From Comamonadaceae bacterium (lineage in GTDB: Bacteria > Pseudomonadota > Gammaproteobacteria > Burkholderiales > Burkholderiaceae_C), in the NCBI GenBank assembly GCA_013297875.1, contig JAAFIW010000001.1, positions 124,001-188,000 of the forward strand: 64,000 nucleotides of DNA. Reading direction: 5' to 3'. The position numbers and the translations under genes were made by a program. The notes beneath the pieces were generated by a model. That model saw only the letters and a program-made list of their open reading frames with translations. It made no database searches and was not told where the DNA came from. The first letter of the stretch is position 1. Each line of letters opens with the position of its first letter. This document shows, piece by piece, positions 1 through 8,506 of this stretch.

Positions 1-242
1 TCCAAAATCAACTCTTTTCTAGATTTTTTCGGATTCAACAAAACAAGCGTTAGAAGCGGTCCACAGACTATATCGACTGCGACAACAAGAATAAACAAAT
101 TAATACCACCTGCCATATTTCGATATGGGTACGGGTACCAAAAACCAAAAACAACCACGGCAGCGATTGAAGCCACCAGGCCGCTAGCTAGCAAATGTAG
201 TAATGCACCACGCAAAGCGAAATAAAAACGGGTCTTAGTCAC
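1..242 (-). CDS. Type IV pilin accessory protein, TfpX/TfpZ family (partial, N-terminus)
   Basis: The reverse strand reads from a GTG at 242 (a TAA stands directly upstream in frame) into about 80 residues and runs off the left edge. The peptide starts TKTRFYFALRGALLHL, has a hydrophobic helix (residues ~14-32), then WYPYPYRNMAGG, then a second helix containing AVDIVCGPLLTLV and a basic stretch NPKKSRKE. This 'WYP-PYR...GG..LF..V..VD...GPL.T' pattern is that of the TfpX/TfpZ inner-membrane proteins, which lie beside pilin genes and help assemble or stabilise particular pilins. It begins 43 bp after the stop of the upstream pilin on the same strand, so it is probably co-transcribed with it. 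The family call rests on recognised sequence pattern only, and the C-terminus is not in the window. Confidence 0.72.
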   Translation of the reverse strand, partial: MTKTRFYFALRGALLHLLASGLVASIAAVVVFGFWYPYPYRNMAGGINLFILVVAVDIVCGPLLTLVLLNPKKSRKELIL

Positions 243-285
243 TTAATTTTTAAATACTTGTGCGGGTTAAAATCGACAATACATT

Positions 286-834
286 TCAGCGACATGTTGC
301 AGGTGCGTACTTCGCCGGAATAGTTCCCAAAGCTGCCCCACCCATTCCACCGGCAGTAGCAACAGTATTGGTGGCAGAAGTGCAAGCCCAGTCAACTGAC
401 CCTGATGAACCTGCAACGTGCGCCGCAGCCAGCGTGATGGGATTGGCCGGCGGAGCGCTGATGCGAACAAATGGAGACAATATTAACGTGCTAGCACTAC
501 CCGCACCGACCGCCGAGTTGAATGTAATTGTAATAACACCCGTTGGTGGTGCATTGGCGTTTAATAGTATAGATACCACATATTTGCTGTTAGCCCCGCT
601 ATTTCCGGCTTGGGCGTTCCAGGCAGTGGTTACTCTCGTAAGATCGTCAGTACTATTAAATCCGTCTGAAGCCACCGTAATTTTGGCACCCATTGCAAGA
701 GACAAGCCTTCGGTGACCCGTGCTCGTATAGTGTAGTCCTGGTACGCAGGTAAAGCCACAGCAGCCAAAATGCCGATTATTGCAACAACAATCATCAACT
801 CGATTAGCGTGAATCCGTTTTGACGTAGCTTCAT
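286..834 (-). CDS. pilA: Type IV pilin (PilA-like), third gene of the array in transcription order
   Basis: A 182-residue major-pilin-like protein. It has a short basic leader MKLRQNG, the prepilin peptidase site G/F, then [20 protein letters not shown] with Glu at +5, the hydrophobic N-terminal helix that packs into the pilus core. The C-terminus has a two-cysteine D-region (WACTSAT ... PATCR) typical of pilins closed by a disulfide. The globular part differs clearly from the two pilins upstream of it, while leader and tail are similar. A ribosome site GAAGG lies about 8 bases before the ATG. A strong intrinsic terminator separates it from the other two pilins, so expression must come from its own unseen promoter or from read-through. 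TfpX/TfpZ follows. Confidence 0.93.
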   Translation of the reverse strand: MKLRQNGFTLIELMIVVAIIGILAAVALPAYQDYTIRARVTEGLSLAMGAKITVASDGFNSTDDLTRVTTAWNAQAGNSGANSKYVVSILLNANAPPTGVITITFNSAVGAGSASTLILSPFVRISAPPANPITLAAAHVAGSSGSVDWACTSATNTVATAGGMGGAALGTIPAKYAPATCR

Positions 835-882
835 AACACACCTTCAATTTATTAAACTTGTTTCTAATCGACCATTCGCCGC

Positions 883-909
883 AAAAAAAGAGCGCCGCAG
901 CGCTCTTTT
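883..909 (-). terminator. Intrinsic terminator after the middle pilin gene
   Basis: A 10-bp perfect stem AAAAGAGCGC / GCGCTCTTTT with loop CGCA. On the minus strand it is followed by a run of seven T. It starts about 20 bp past the stop of the middle pilin gene and lies upstream of the next pilin, so it should cut the array into two transcription units. Confidence 0.85.
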
Positions 910-928
910 CAAAACACCACAGTAGAAA

Positions 929-1489
929 TTAACGGCAAGCAGAAGGTGCGTATTTGGCAAGCAGAGTACCTAAACCTGCAGCAGGCATACCTGCAGCAAC
1001 GGACACTGTATCAGTTGCTGAATTACAGGCCCAATCTAGCGAACCGGTTGTGGGAGGTGTATTAGCTTGAGCTGCGGCCAAAGTTATTGCCGCGCTTGCG
1101 GCAGTCGCTGAGCCAGCTACTGAGCGAACGAACGGGGCGATCACAATTGATGCGCCGGTACCGCCACCCAAAGTCTGGTTGTAAATTACCGTAATAACGC
1201 CAGTCGTGTTTACAGCTTGAATACTTTGCACGTACTTACTGTTCGCACCAGTGTTACCTGCTTGAGCATTCCACTGGTCAACGATCCGAGCCAGATCGGC
1301 AGGGCTTGCAGAACCATCAACAGCGATGTTTTTCTTAATCGTATCAGCCAGCCCCAAACCTTCAGTCACACGCGCACGAATCGTGTAGTCCTGATACGCA
1401 GGCAATGCCACGGCAGCCAAAATACCGATGATCGCCACAACGATCATCAACTCGATCAGGGTAAAACCCTTTTGCATAGAACGCTTCAT
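929..1489 (-). CDS. pilA: Type IV pilin (PilA-like), middle copy
   Basis: A 186-residue prepilin starting [17 protein letters not shown]; an in-frame upstream extension to 1606 is ignored because the prepilin leader fixes the start. It carries the Glu+5 hydrophobic helix and the two-cysteine C-terminal D-region (DWACNSAT ... PSACR). It is identical to the next gene upstream (1575-2135) except for one visible residue, Asp against Asn in the motif IV(D/N)QWNAQ. Its ribosome site is CTGGAG. The bases before it hold only a damaged version of the sigma-54 element seen before the upstream copy, so it may rely on transcription from that copy. It is followed by an intrinsic terminator. Confidence 0.93.
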   Translation of the reverse strand: MKRSMQKGFTLIELMIVVAIIGILAAVALPAYQDYTIRARVTEGLGLADTIKKNIAVDGSASPADLARIVDQWNAQAGNTGANSKYVQSIQAVNTTGVITVIYNQTLGGGTGASIVIAPFVRSVAGSATAASAAITLAAAQANTPPTTGSLDWACNSATDTVSVAAGMPAAGLGTLLAKYAPSACR

Positions 1490-1574
1490 AAAAACTCCAG
1501 GATTAAGGTCAGAAAAACAAAGGGCTAATGGTTTCTTGCAAGCTGTGTCACGCTCCAAAACACCACAGTAGAAA

Positions 1575-2135
1575 TTAACGGCAAGCAGAAGGTGCGTATT
1601 TGGCAAGCAGAGTACCTAAACCTGCAGCAGGCATACCTGCAGCAACGGACACTGTATCAGTTGCTGAATTACAGGCCCAATCTAGCGAACCGGTTGTGGG
1701 AGGTGTATTAGCTTGAGCTGCGGCCAAAGTTATTGCCGCGCTTGCGGCAGTCGCTGAGCCAGCTACTGAGCGAACGAACGGGGCGATCACAATTGATGCG
1801 CCGGTACCGCCACCCAAAGTCTGGTTGTAAATTACCGTAATAACGCCAGTCGTGTTTACAGCTTGAATACTTTGCACGTACTTACTGTTCGCACCAGTGT
1901 TACCTGCTTGAGCATTCCATTGATTAACGATCCGAGCCAGATCGGCAGGGCTTGCAGAACCATCAACAGCGATGTTTTTCTTAATCGTATCAGCCAAGCC
2001 CAAACCCTCAGTCACACGCGCACGAATCGTGTAGTCCTGATATGCAGGCAATGCCACGGCAGCCAAAATACCGATGATCGCCACAACGATCATCAACTCG
2101 ATCAGGGTAAAACCCTTTTGCATAGAACGCTTCAT
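1575..2135 (-). CDS. pilA: Type IV pilin (PilA-like), promoter-proximal copy
   Basis: A 186-residue prepilin, structural subunit of type IV pili used for twitching, adhesion or DNA uptake. It has leader MKRSMQKG, the cleavage site before [20 protein letters not shown], and a C-terminal disulfide loop (WAC ... SACR). It is the first of three pilin genes on the minus strand and the only one with a clear sigma-54 promoter upstream, which suggests PilS/PilR-type control. It differs from the middle copy by a single amino acid (Asn for Asp). A CTGGAG ribosome site precedes the ATG. Confidence 0.94.
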   Translation of the reverse strand: MKRSMQKGFTLIELMIVVAIIGILAAVALPAYQDYTIRARVTEGLGLADTIKKNIAVDGSASPADLARIVNQWNAQAGNTGANSKYVQSIQAVNTTGVITVIYNQTLGGGTGASIVIAPFVRSVAGSATAASAAITLAAAQANTPPTTGSLDWACNSATDTVSVAAGMPAAGLGTLLAKYAPSACR

Positions 2136-2184
2136 AAAAACTCCAGATTAAGGTTAGGGGTAACAACAGGAACGCGATAGGTTT

Positions 2185-2202
2185 TTGCAAGCGGTGTGCC
2201 AA
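2185..2202 (-). promoter_or_regulatory. Sigma-54 (RpoN) promoter of the pilin array
   Basis: Reverse-strand bases read TTGGCACACCGCTTGCAA. This matches the -24/-12 consensus TGGCAC-N5-TTGCA with GG and GC separated by exactly 10 bases. It lies about 50 bp upstream of the first pilin ATG. Pilin genes in many proteobacteria are RpoN/PilR dependent, so position and sequence agree. Confidence 0.8.
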
Positions 2203-2386
2203 GGTGCATGCCTGTGTGCAGCCCTATTTTTTATGTGAATAAATGCAACGTGAGAGGCCTTGTGTGTCAACGCAAGGCGAACTGGTAACAATTTTGTCAG
2301 TCTGCGGCAATACAAGGTGGCCGCATAGGACGCAGAAGATTACTTTCGCAGCCGCGTGGTGCGCACTGACCTGGCGGCGTTTGAGG

Positions 2387-3505
2387 TCAAGCGCCAGACC
2401 CGGCAAGAGGCCTTGCGAGGTCTAACGGCAACTCACTTTGTAAATTGACTGGCGCGCCCGTCGCTGGGTGGGCCACCTGCAGCTGCCATGCGTGCAGGAA
2501 CATGCGCTTCAGGCCGGCTTTGGCCAGCACCTTGTTCAGCTCAAAGTCTCCGTATTTGTCATCGCCTGCAATCGGGTGGCCCTGGCTGGCCAGGTGGACG
2601 CGGATTTGGTGGGTGCGGCCGGTTTTGATGGTGACTTGCAACAGGGTGAAATTTTGTGAGTTTGGCGGTGTGGAGAGTTTTGTAGCGCGCGTGCCCCCAC
2701 CCCTGCCCTCCCCCGGCGGGGGAGGGAGTGAGGGCAGGGGCACCGGGAGTAATACCTTTTTCTCTACCCTGACCAAAGTGATCGCCCGCATGCCGTTTGG
2801 GTCCTCTTTTGCGACAACTTTGACTCTGCGTTCGCCCGCGCCGATTGCATCACCATCTGCCAAGTATTTGTGCAACGGCAGGTCTATGACTTTCTTATTA
2901 GCAGGCCAGTCGCCCACCACCAGGGCCAGATAGGTTTTGCCGGTTTCGCGCTCCTTGAACTGGTTTTGCAGATGAACCAGGGCGCTGCGCTTTTTAGCAA
3001 CCAGCAGAATGCCGCTGGTTTCTTTGTCGAGCCGGTGAACTAGTTCCAGGAATTTCGCTTCGGGGCGGGCGGTGCGCAGTTGTTCGATCACACCGAAGCT
3101 GACGCCGCTGCCGCCGTGCACGGCCACACCGGCGGGTTTGTCGATGGCTAGTAAATAGTCGTCTTCAAAAAGAACAGGGAACTGCCGGGCGGGGGCGGGT
3201 TTGTCTTGCTTTTCGGCGATTTTTTCGCTCACGCGCACGGGCGGCAGGCGCACCCGGTCGCCCAGCGCAATTTTGGTGTCGGCCTGGGCGCGGCTTTTGT
3301 TAATGCGCACTTCGCCGCTTCGGATGATGCGGTAGATGTGGGTTTTCGGCACGCCTTTGAGGTGGCGGATGAGGAAATTGTCCAGGCGCTGGCCGGCTGA
3401 GTCTTCCATCACTTCAAGCCAGGTCACCTGGGGTGCCAGTTGCTGCGCGGGCTGGGTGCTAACTGCCGCCCGCGCCGTCTTTTCGCCCCCTATAATGTGT
3501 TTCAC
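2387..3505 (-). CDS. rluC: Ribosomal large-subunit pseudouridine synthase, RluC/RluD family
   Basis: 372 residues. An N-terminal S4 RNA-binding domain (about residues 36-90: QRLDNFLIRHLKG ... INKSRAQ) is followed by the RluA-type catalytic domain with the signature HRLDKETSGILLVAK, whose Asp attacks uridine, and the later motif TGRTHQIRVHL. It probably makes the three pseudouridines of 23S rRNA assigned to RluC. The start used is GTG at 3505; ATG at 3412 (MEDSAGQRLD) would lose 31 residues but keep the S4 domain. Oddity: residues ~250-283 are a proline/glycine-rich insertion encoded by a GC-rich inverted repeat, placed between the conserved 'RAITLVRV' and 'FTLLQVTIKTGRTHQ' blocks. It is divergent from rne, a common arrangement. 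Confidence 0.9.
   Translation of the reverse strand: MKHIIGGEKTARAAVSTQPAQQLAPQVTWLEVMEDSAGQRLDNFLIRHLKGVPKTHIYRIIRSGEVRINKSRAQADTKIALGDRVRLPPVRVSEKIAEKQDKPAPARQFPVLFEDDYLLAIDKPAGVAVHGGSGVSFGVIEQLRTARPEAKFLELVHRLDKETSGILLVAKKRSALVHLQNQFKERETGKTYLALVVGDWPANKKVIDLPLHKYLADGDAIGAGERRVKVVAKEDPNGMRAITLVRVEKKVLLPVPLPSLPPPPGEGRGGGTRATKLSTPPNSQNFTLLQVTIKTGRTHQIRVHLASQGHPIAGDDKYGDFELNKVLAKAGLKRMFLHAWQLQVAHPATGAPVNLQSELPLDLARPLAGSGA
2691..2741. repeat. GC-rich inverted repeat inserted in frame within rluC
   Basis: Arms TGCCCC..CCCTGCCCTC and GAGGGCAGGGGCA flank a CCCCCGGCGGGGG centre. It belongs to the same CCCTCCCC/GGGGAGGG class as the repeats at 8361-8476 and 11997-12140. It encodes the low-complexity peptide PVPLPSLPPPPGEGRGGGT. 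Confidence 0.8.
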
Positions 3506-4036
3506 TAGCGACCCGCTGTAAGTGGTTGATTTGCTTGAATTTTACGAGCGCACCACCCGCCGCCCCGCTAGACGGTCGATGCCACCGGTTGTTTTGCGCG
3601 CAGATTGCAGGCCAGATGCCTGCGAGGGTTCGCCACTTAGCCGTTTGAGCCGACACTTTGAAGCACGAATAACGGAATACCCACAGCTTGCAAGATTGGC
3701 CCACGCGGCAGGTCTTGCAGGCGGATACAAGCGAGACACGGTGTTGATGGCGTTCATTCTGGCCTGCTGGCGGTGGTTGACTACCCCGCTTTTAAAGCCT
3801 TTTATGCCTTCCGCCCAAGCATTTACTGCTGGGGCAGCTACAGTATTTGTAGCATATCAACCGGTGCTTTCGCTCCACTCCACGCGCCCCAGCCCTCCTT
3901 AGATATTGCCCACGCAATTGCGTGTGCATCAGTCCTGGGCGGCTCTTCGGCAATTCCCTTCGTTTCAAGGCGTCTGTTTGCGCATCTGCGCCCGAGCTTG
4001 TCGGGCATGTGTTTTTGAAACGAAAAGGACAGCACC
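3491..4036 (+). promoter_or_regulatory. Long 5' leader of rne with candidate promoter
   Basis: A 530-base stretch without a credible gene separates rluC from rne. TATAAT at 3491-3496, just inside the rluC start, is a possible -10 element for rne, but I see no good -35. In E. coli the long rne leader is an RNase E autoregulation site; a similar role here is inference. The leader contains a perfect 14-bp palindrome CACGCAATTGCGTG (3911-3924), a copy of the ~60-bp dispersed repeat (3824-3856), and a ribosome site AAAAGGA eight bases before the rne ATG. Confidence 0.45.
3824..3856 (+). repeat. Copy of the ~60-bp dispersed repeat (core CTGCTCAAGCAGCTAT)
   Basis: It reads TACTGCTGGGGCAGCTAC, then seven bases, then GTAGCATA. 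This is a diverged copy of the family, lying in the rne leader. Confidence 0.6.
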
Positions 4037-7000
4037 ATGAAACGGATGCTAATCAACGCCACGCAGCCTGAAGAGCGCCGCCTGGCCATTGTGGACGGGC
4101 AAAAACTGCTCGACTACGAAATTGAAATTGAGGGGCGCGAGCAGCGCAAGGGCAACATATACAAAGCAGTGGTGACGCGCGTCGAGCCGTCGCTGGAAGC
4201 CTGCTTTGTTGACTACGGCGAGGATCGCCACGGCTTTTTGCCGTTCAAGGAAATCTCGCGCAGCTACTTTGCGCCGGGCGTGCCGGTGGGCCAGGCCCGC
4301 ATCAACGAGGTGATCAAAGAAGGCCAGGAACTGCTGGTGCAGGTGGAAAAAGAAGAGCGCGGCAACAAGGGCGCGGCGCTGACCACCTTTGTGTCGCTGG
4401 CCGGCCGCTATGTGGTGCTGATGCCCAACAACCCGCGCGGCGGCGGTGTGTCGCGCCGCATTGAAGGCGAAGACCGGGCCGACCTCAAAGAGGCCATGGA
4501 CCAGCTGGAATACCCCAATGGCATGAGCATCATTGCGCGCACCGCCGGCATTGGCCGCAATGCGCCCGAGTTGCAGTGGGACTTGAACTACCTCTTGAAA
4601 CTGTGGGGCGCGATTGACGGCGCGGCCAAGGGTGGCAAGGGCGCTTACCTGATTTACCAGGAATCAAGCCTGGTGATTCGCGCGATTCGCGATTACTTCA
4701 ATAACGACATCGGTGACATCCTGATCGACACCGACGATATCTACGACCAGGCCCAGCAGTTCATGGCGCATGTGATGCCCGAGCATGCCGCCCGCGTGAA
4801 GCGCTACCGCGACGACGCACCGTTGTTCAGCCGCTTTCAGATCGAGCACCAGATCGAATCGGCCTACTCGCGCATGGTCACTTTGCCCTCGGGCGGAGCC
4901 ATTGTGATTGACCAGACCGAAGCACTGGTGGCGGTGGATGTGAACTCGGCGCGCGCCATCAAGGGCGGCGATATTGAAGACACTGCCACCCGCACCAACC
5001 TGGAAGCCGCCGACGAAGTGGCCCGCCAGATGCGCCTGCGCGACCTGGGCGGCTTGGTGGTGATTGACTTCATTGACATGGAAGAAAGCAAGAACCGCCG
5101 CGAAGTGGAAAACCGCCTGCGTGACGCTTTGCGCCAGGACCGCGCCCGCGTGCAGTTCGGCACCATCAGCAAATTTGGCCTGATGGAAATGAGCCGCCAG
5201 CGCCTGCGGCCCACATTGAGCGAAGGGGCGTCGATTCCCTGCCCACGCTGCGGTGGCTCGGGCCATATCCGCGACACCGAATCCAGCGCGCTGCAGATTT
5301 TGCGCATCATTCAAGAAGAGTCGATGAAAGACAGCACGGCTGCTGTGCACTGCCAGGTGCCGGTGGAAGTGGCCAGTTTCTTATTGAACGAAAAGCGCCC
5401 TGAGATCGCCAAGATTGAGCTCAAACAGCGCATCACCGTGTTGATGGTGCCCAACAAAACGCTGGAAACGCCTAACTACAAACTGGAGCGCCTGAAACAC
5501 GACGACCCCCGCCTGGACGGCATGGAAGCCAGCTACAAAATGGCCGAGGAAATCGAAGACCCCACCACCGTGACGCGCCGTGTGCAAGAGCGTCACAACA
5601 AGCAGGATCCGATCATCAAAGGCGTGTTGCCCGATGCGCCTGCGCCAGTGACCGTGCCCAAACCAGTGGCAGCGCCTGCACCTGCAGCGATTGCGCCGGT
5701 ATTGATACCGCTGAGCACAACCGTGCCTGCACCGGCACCCGCCGAGACCGGCTTTTTTGGTTGGGTCAAGGGCTTGTTTGGCAGCAAGCCGGCTGCGACG
5801 CCACTGCCTGCACCCGCAGCGCCGCGCACACCGGTGGCCGATGCGCCGCGCGACGAGCGACGCGAGGGTGCGCGTGATGGCGCACGCCATGAAGGCCGTA
5901 CCGATGGCCGTGGCGGCGAGCGGCGTGGCGGACGCGACGGTGAACGCCGTCGCGGTGGACGCGACGGCGAGCGCCGTGATGGCCGGGTGGAAGGACGCAC
6001 GGAAGGGCGTTCGGAAGGCCGCGCTGAGGGACGGGGCGAACCGCGCCGCAACGAGGCGCGCACCGACCCCGCCGTGCCCGGTGCCGACAACGCCGCGCCC
6101 CGTCGCAACGAACGCGGCGAACGTGGCGAGCCACGCCAGGACCGTGGCGAGCGCACCCCCCGCGAATCGGGTGGCCGGGATCGCCGTGAGGCCGACCCCC
6201 GCGCACTGGCCCAGCCCGACATGCAGGCAGCCGATAGCGCCAACGGTGAGGCCCCCGCGCCCGCCGAGGCACGCGAGCGCAGCCCGCGCGGCGAACGCGC
6301 GCCCCGTGGCGAGCGCCGGGGCGAGCGTGGCGAGCGTTCGGGTGAACGTGCACCACGCGAAGACCGCCAGGGCGGCGAGGCGCGCAACGAGCGTTCGCCG
6401 CGTGACGAGCGCCCAGGCGATCGTGGGCCGCGCGACGAGCGCCCGGGTGGCGACACCGCAGCCCCGGTGCAGCCCCGCGAAGCCATGGCCGGTGGACAGC
6501 AGGAGTTGGCCCTGGCCGATGGCGCAACCACGGGTGCCCAGCGGCCCGACGCTACCCCACCAGCCGAAGGTGAGCGCCGCGAGCGCCGTGGGCGTGACCG
6601 CTACGGCCGTGAGCGACGCGAGCGCGGTGACCGTGGCGAGCGCAGCCCCGAGCAGGACGGCGCAATGGCCGAACCACAAGCGGCACCCATGCCCGTGCAG
6701 AACGCAGGCGACGCGGTTGAGCGGTCTTCACAGGCAGTTTTTGAGCACAATCAGCCTCACGTGCAAGCTGAAAGCGCTCGGGCAGCTACCAATTTGGTAG
6801 CGAATCAAGCGCCTGCAAAGATCGCTGCGGCACCCGTGGCGGCACCGGCTCAACCAGCGGCGCGCAGCCTGCCCAAAGTCGCCGCCTTTGCCTTGCCGGT
6901 AGAAGACATGGCCCAGGTGGCGCAAGCCTCAGGCCTGCAATGGGTCAACTCCGACGCCAGCAAAATTGCCGCCGTTCAGGCCGCTATTGCCGCTGAACCC

Positions 7001-7117
7001 AAACCCGTGCGCGTGCCGCGCGAGCGGCCACCGGCGGTTCAGATTGAAGACGCGCCCCTGGTGCTGGTGGAAACCAAACGCGATTTGCGGGACTTGAAAC
7101 TGCCTATCGACGGATGA
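4037..7117 (+). CDS. rne: Ribonuclease E (Rne/Rng family)
   Basis: 1026 residues. The catalytic half starts [15 protein letters not shown] and has an S1 domain (~38-120, with [12 protein letters not shown]), the DNase-I-like catalytic aspartates D301 (VAVDVNS) and D344 (VVIDFIDM), and the zinc-link CPRCGGSG (C402, C405), all close to E. coli numbering. The enzyme makes the main endonucleolytic cuts in mRNA decay and rRNA/tRNA maturation at the inner membrane. The C-terminal half (~560-1026) is unstructured, with a very arginine/glycine-rich stretch of RGER, RDGER and APRGER runs (~600-880) likely to bind RNA or degradosome partners. A conserved-looking C-terminal tail ([13 protein letters not shown]) ends it. 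A degenerate dispersed repeat codes for [11 protein letters not shown] near residues 912-922. Confidence 0.97.
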   Translation: MKRMLINATQPEERRLAIVDGQKLLDYEIEIEGREQRKGNIYKAVVTRVEPSLEACFVDYGEDRHGFLPFKEISRSYFAPGVPVGQARINEVIKEGQELLVQVEKEERGNKGAALTTFVSLAGRYVVLMPNNPRGGGVSRRIEGEDRADLKEAMDQLEYPNGMSIIARTAGIGRNAPELQWDLNYLLKLWGAIDGAAKGGKGAYLIYQESSLVIRAIRDYFNNDIGDILIDTDDIYDQAQQFMAHVMPEHAARVKRYRDDAPLFSRFQIEHQIESAYSRMVTLPSGGAIVIDQTEALVAVDVNSARAIKGGDIEDTATRTNLEAADEVARQMRLRDLGGLVVIDFIDMEESKNRREVENRLRDALRQDRARVQFGTISKFGLMEMSRQRLRPTLSEGASIPCPRCGGSGHIRDTESSALQILRIIQEESMKDSTAAVHCQVPVEVASFLLNEKRPEIAKIELKQRITVLMVPNKTLETPNYKLERLKHDDPRLDGMEASYKMAEEIEDPTTVTRRVQERHNKQDPIIKGVLPDAPAPVTVPKPVAAPAPAAIAPVLIPLSTTVPAPAPAETGFFGWVKGLFGSKPAATPLPAPAAPRTPVADAPRDERREGARDGARHEGRTDGRGGERRGGRDGERRRGGRDGERRDGRVEGRTEGRSEGRAEGRGEPRRNEARTDPAVPGADNAAPRRNERGERGEPRQDRGERTPRESGGRDRREADPRALAQPDMQAADSANGEAPAPAEARERSPRGERAPRGERRGERGERSGERAPREDRQGGEARNERSPRDERPGDRGPRDERPGGDTAAPVQPREAMAGGQQELALADGATTGAQRPDATPPAEGERRERRGRDRYGRERRERGDRGERSPEQDGAMAEPQAAPMPVQNAGDAVERSSQAVFEHNQPHVQAESARAATNLVANQAPAKIAAAPVAAPAQPAARSLPKVAAFALPVEDMAQVAQASGLQWVNSDASKIAAVQAAIAAEPKPVRVPRERPPAVQIEDAPLVLVETKRDLRDLKLPIDG
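6768..6808 (+). repeat. Degenerate dispersed repeat inside rne coding sequence
   Basis: The bases GCGCTCGGGCAGCTACC, AATT, then GGTAGCGAATC resemble the GCTCAAGCAGCTAT ... ATAGCA core and are translated within the RNase E tail. The match is weaker than for the other copies. Confidence 0.4.
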
Positions 7118-7119
7118 TG

Positions 7120-7225
7120 GGATGACTTCGCGCGGTGCGCGTGGATGACGCGGCTGCGCCGCATGACGATTTCGTCATCTGTCATCCAAGGCCGCGGGCC
7201 GAAGTCATGTTCGCGCCAGCGAACG
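7120..7225. repeat. GATGAC/GTCATC-rich repeat element after rne
   Basis: Between rne and the next gene the DNA is a series of short units such as GGATGAC, GCATGACGATTTCGTCATC, GTCATCC and GAAGTCATG. Related text occurs at 25680-25805, near 12175-12200 and at 46190-46256. It may form a hairpin ending both convergent genes, but there is no T-run. Confidence 0.55.
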
Positions 7226-8119
7226 TCATCGGCTGGCGGCTTCAAACTCCAAGGTCACAAACCGGCTCTTCCAGGCCGGTTTTTTTTCGTCTGTCGGCAA
7301 CTCCAGCTGCGTGGCTCGCAGCAGCCAGCGGCCACCAAACGGCAGGGTGTAGCGCAGGTGACCGTTGACATCCGACTGCCGCCATACGCCAAGCGGGTTG
7401 CGCTCGCTGACCAGCTCGACGGACAAATCGGGCAGCGGCTTGCCGTCGCGCAGCACCTGAAACAACAGCGGCTGGCCCACGGCCAGCGGTGCACCGCCTA
7501 TGGGCACGATTTCCAGACCCAGGCCTTGCGGACGGCGCAGGGCCGCTATTTGGGCGGGGGTGGCGGCTGCGGGCAAAGGCAGCTCAATGCGTGCAAATTT
7601 GCGGTAGCGCTCGCGCCACGGTTGGCCGCTGGCCAGCAAGGTGGCCCAGGCCGCGCGGGCAGCTTGCGGGGCGCGAATTTCATTGAGGTAGACCTGAACC
7701 AGCGGTGGCTCGATTTGAATGTCGAACGCGGCAAGCTCCAGCCAGCAACTGCGCAGCACCGCATCGTCGCCCGTGCCCTGGGCAGCGCTGAGCAGCAGGC
7801 TGCGCGGCAGCGCATCGCCTAGCGCACGCAGGGGAACCGACGGCGCGCGCTGGCTGCGGCATGCCGCCTGCGCCAGGCTGGCGGGTGCCACCGCGAACTC
7901 ACCGAGCGGGTAGCGGTTGCCCGTGGTCAGCGACAGGGTCAGCGCGTTGGGGCGCGGTGTGCGGGCGGCCAGCTCATCGGCTTGCGGCAGCGTCAGCCAG
8001 CTGTCGTGCGCAAACGCGGGCCGAGCCAGTGCAGCCAATGACAGCAGGGCGATCAACATCGTTGCCGCTGCGGATCTGCGCCTGCGCGGGGAGGACAGAA
8101 TGTGTTGGGTTGCGGGCAT
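7226..8119 (-). CDS. Exported DUF4198-like protein
   Basis: 297 residues from ATG 8119; a longer frame to 8155 would begin inside a dispersed repeat and is not used. The N-terminus is basic (SSPRRRRSAAA), then hydrophobic, then ARPAFA/HDSWL, a good Sec signal peptide. The mature protein begins HDSWLTLPQ, the start seen in DUF4198 proteins, periplasmic beta-sandwich proteins often tied to metal uptake or carboxypeptidase-like folds. The C-terminal part (GKPLPDLSVELVSERNPLG...TDVNGHLRYTLPFGGRWLLRA-like) fits a substrate-binding Ig-like domain. Its substrate is unknown. It converges on rne, and no transport genes adjoin it here. Confidence 0.65.
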   Translation of the reverse strand: MPATQHILSSPRRRRSAAATMLIALLSLAALARPAFAHDSWLTLPQADELAARTPRPNALTLSLTTGNRYPLGEFAVAPASLAQAACRSQRAPSVPLRALGDALPRSLLLSAAQGTGDDAVLRSCWLELAAFDIQIEPPLVQVYLNEIRAPQAARAAWATLLASGQPWRERYRKFARIELPLPAAATPAQIAALRRPQGLGLEIVPIGGAPLAVGQPLLFQVLRDGKPLPDLSVELVSERNPLGVWRQSDVNGHLRYTLPFGGRWLLRATQLELPTDEKKPAWKSRFVTLEFEAASR

Positions 8120-8149
8120 TTTTAAACCTTTTGGGGCAACAGCCCAGGT

Positions 8150-8188
8150 ATACATTGCTAGGGCAGCTATAAATAAAGGAGCATTGGC
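8150..8188 (+). repeat. Copy of the ~60-bp dispersed repeat
   Basis: ATTGCTAGGGCAGCTAT followed by AAATAAAGGAGCA, preceded by CAACAGCCCAGGTATAC, matching the upstream part of the family (CATCAGCCCATATCAATA). It lies just before the DUF4198-like gene. Confidence 0.65.
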
Positions 8189-8196
8189 GGCCTACG

Positions 8197-8315
8197 AAAG
8201 GCCCGTACCAGCCCGCATATTTCACCGTGAGCGTCTTTTTGCAAGCTTTGTACGCAGCAAAAAGACTCGACACCCACGGTGAAATATGCGGGCTAGCCGA
8301 CTTTACGGGCCGGAC
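8197..8315. repeat. Nested long inverted repeat (MITE-like or hairpin)
   Basis: Outer arms GGCCCGTA (8200-8207) and TACGGGCC (8304-8311) enclose 20-bp perfect arms AGCCCGCATATTTCACCGTG (from 8210) and their complement ending at 8294. Inside these is a further pairing of GTCTTTTTGC with GCAAAAAGAC around a ~14-base centre. No coding frame accompanies it. It could be a non-autonomous mobile element or a strong cruciform/terminator. The rest of 8156-8506 contains only this and the flanking repeats; I see no gene. Confidence 0.75.
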
Positions 8316-8360
8316 CTTTCAACGGTTTCAATAACCACAGGATTCACGCAAACTTGCATT

Positions 8361-8476
8361 TAGCTCCTTCCCCTTGCGGGGGAAGGTTGGGATGGGGGCA
8401 TGGGCGCGAACACGCTGGCAAACAGTTGCAGCACGCACGCCCCCATCCCTGCCTTCCCCCAGCGGGGGAAGGGGTA
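8361..8476. repeat. GC-rich inverted repeat downstream of hemY
   Basis: GCTCCTTCCCCTTGCGGGGG ... GGGATGGGGGC at one end is mirrored by GCCCCCATCCC ... CTTCCCCCAGCGGGGGAAGG at the other. The small hairpins CCTTCCCC/GGGGAAGG also form alone. It lies immediately after the hemY stop and may help end the hem operon. Confidence 0.7.
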
Positions 8477-8506
8477 AAAACAGCTATCGCGCATATGCCT
8501 GCACCA

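Larger units (their letters stand above)
910..2145. repeat. Tandem duplication, ~590-bp units at 910-1499 and 1556-2145
   Basis: The two units are offset by exactly 646 bp and cover a whole pilin gene plus about 19 bp of downstream DNA and the last ~10 bp of leader. I count only a handful of base differences, all in the N-terminal-coding half (for example near 1270/1916, 1354/2000 and 1394/2040). The C-terminal half looks identical. This indicates either a very recent duplication or gene conversion. Confidence 0.9.

Noticed and set aside
2224-2425. Short open frames upstream of the pilin promoter
   Set aside because: Overlapping 60-codon frames on both strands in the promoter and rluC 3' region, with no ribosome site and no homology that I recognise.
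5381-6679. Long open frame opposite the arginine-rich tail of rne, and a similar plus-frame at 5757-6800
   Set aside because: They mirror the repetitive GC-rich coding of RNase E and have low-complexity Ala/Arg/Pro composition with no domain.
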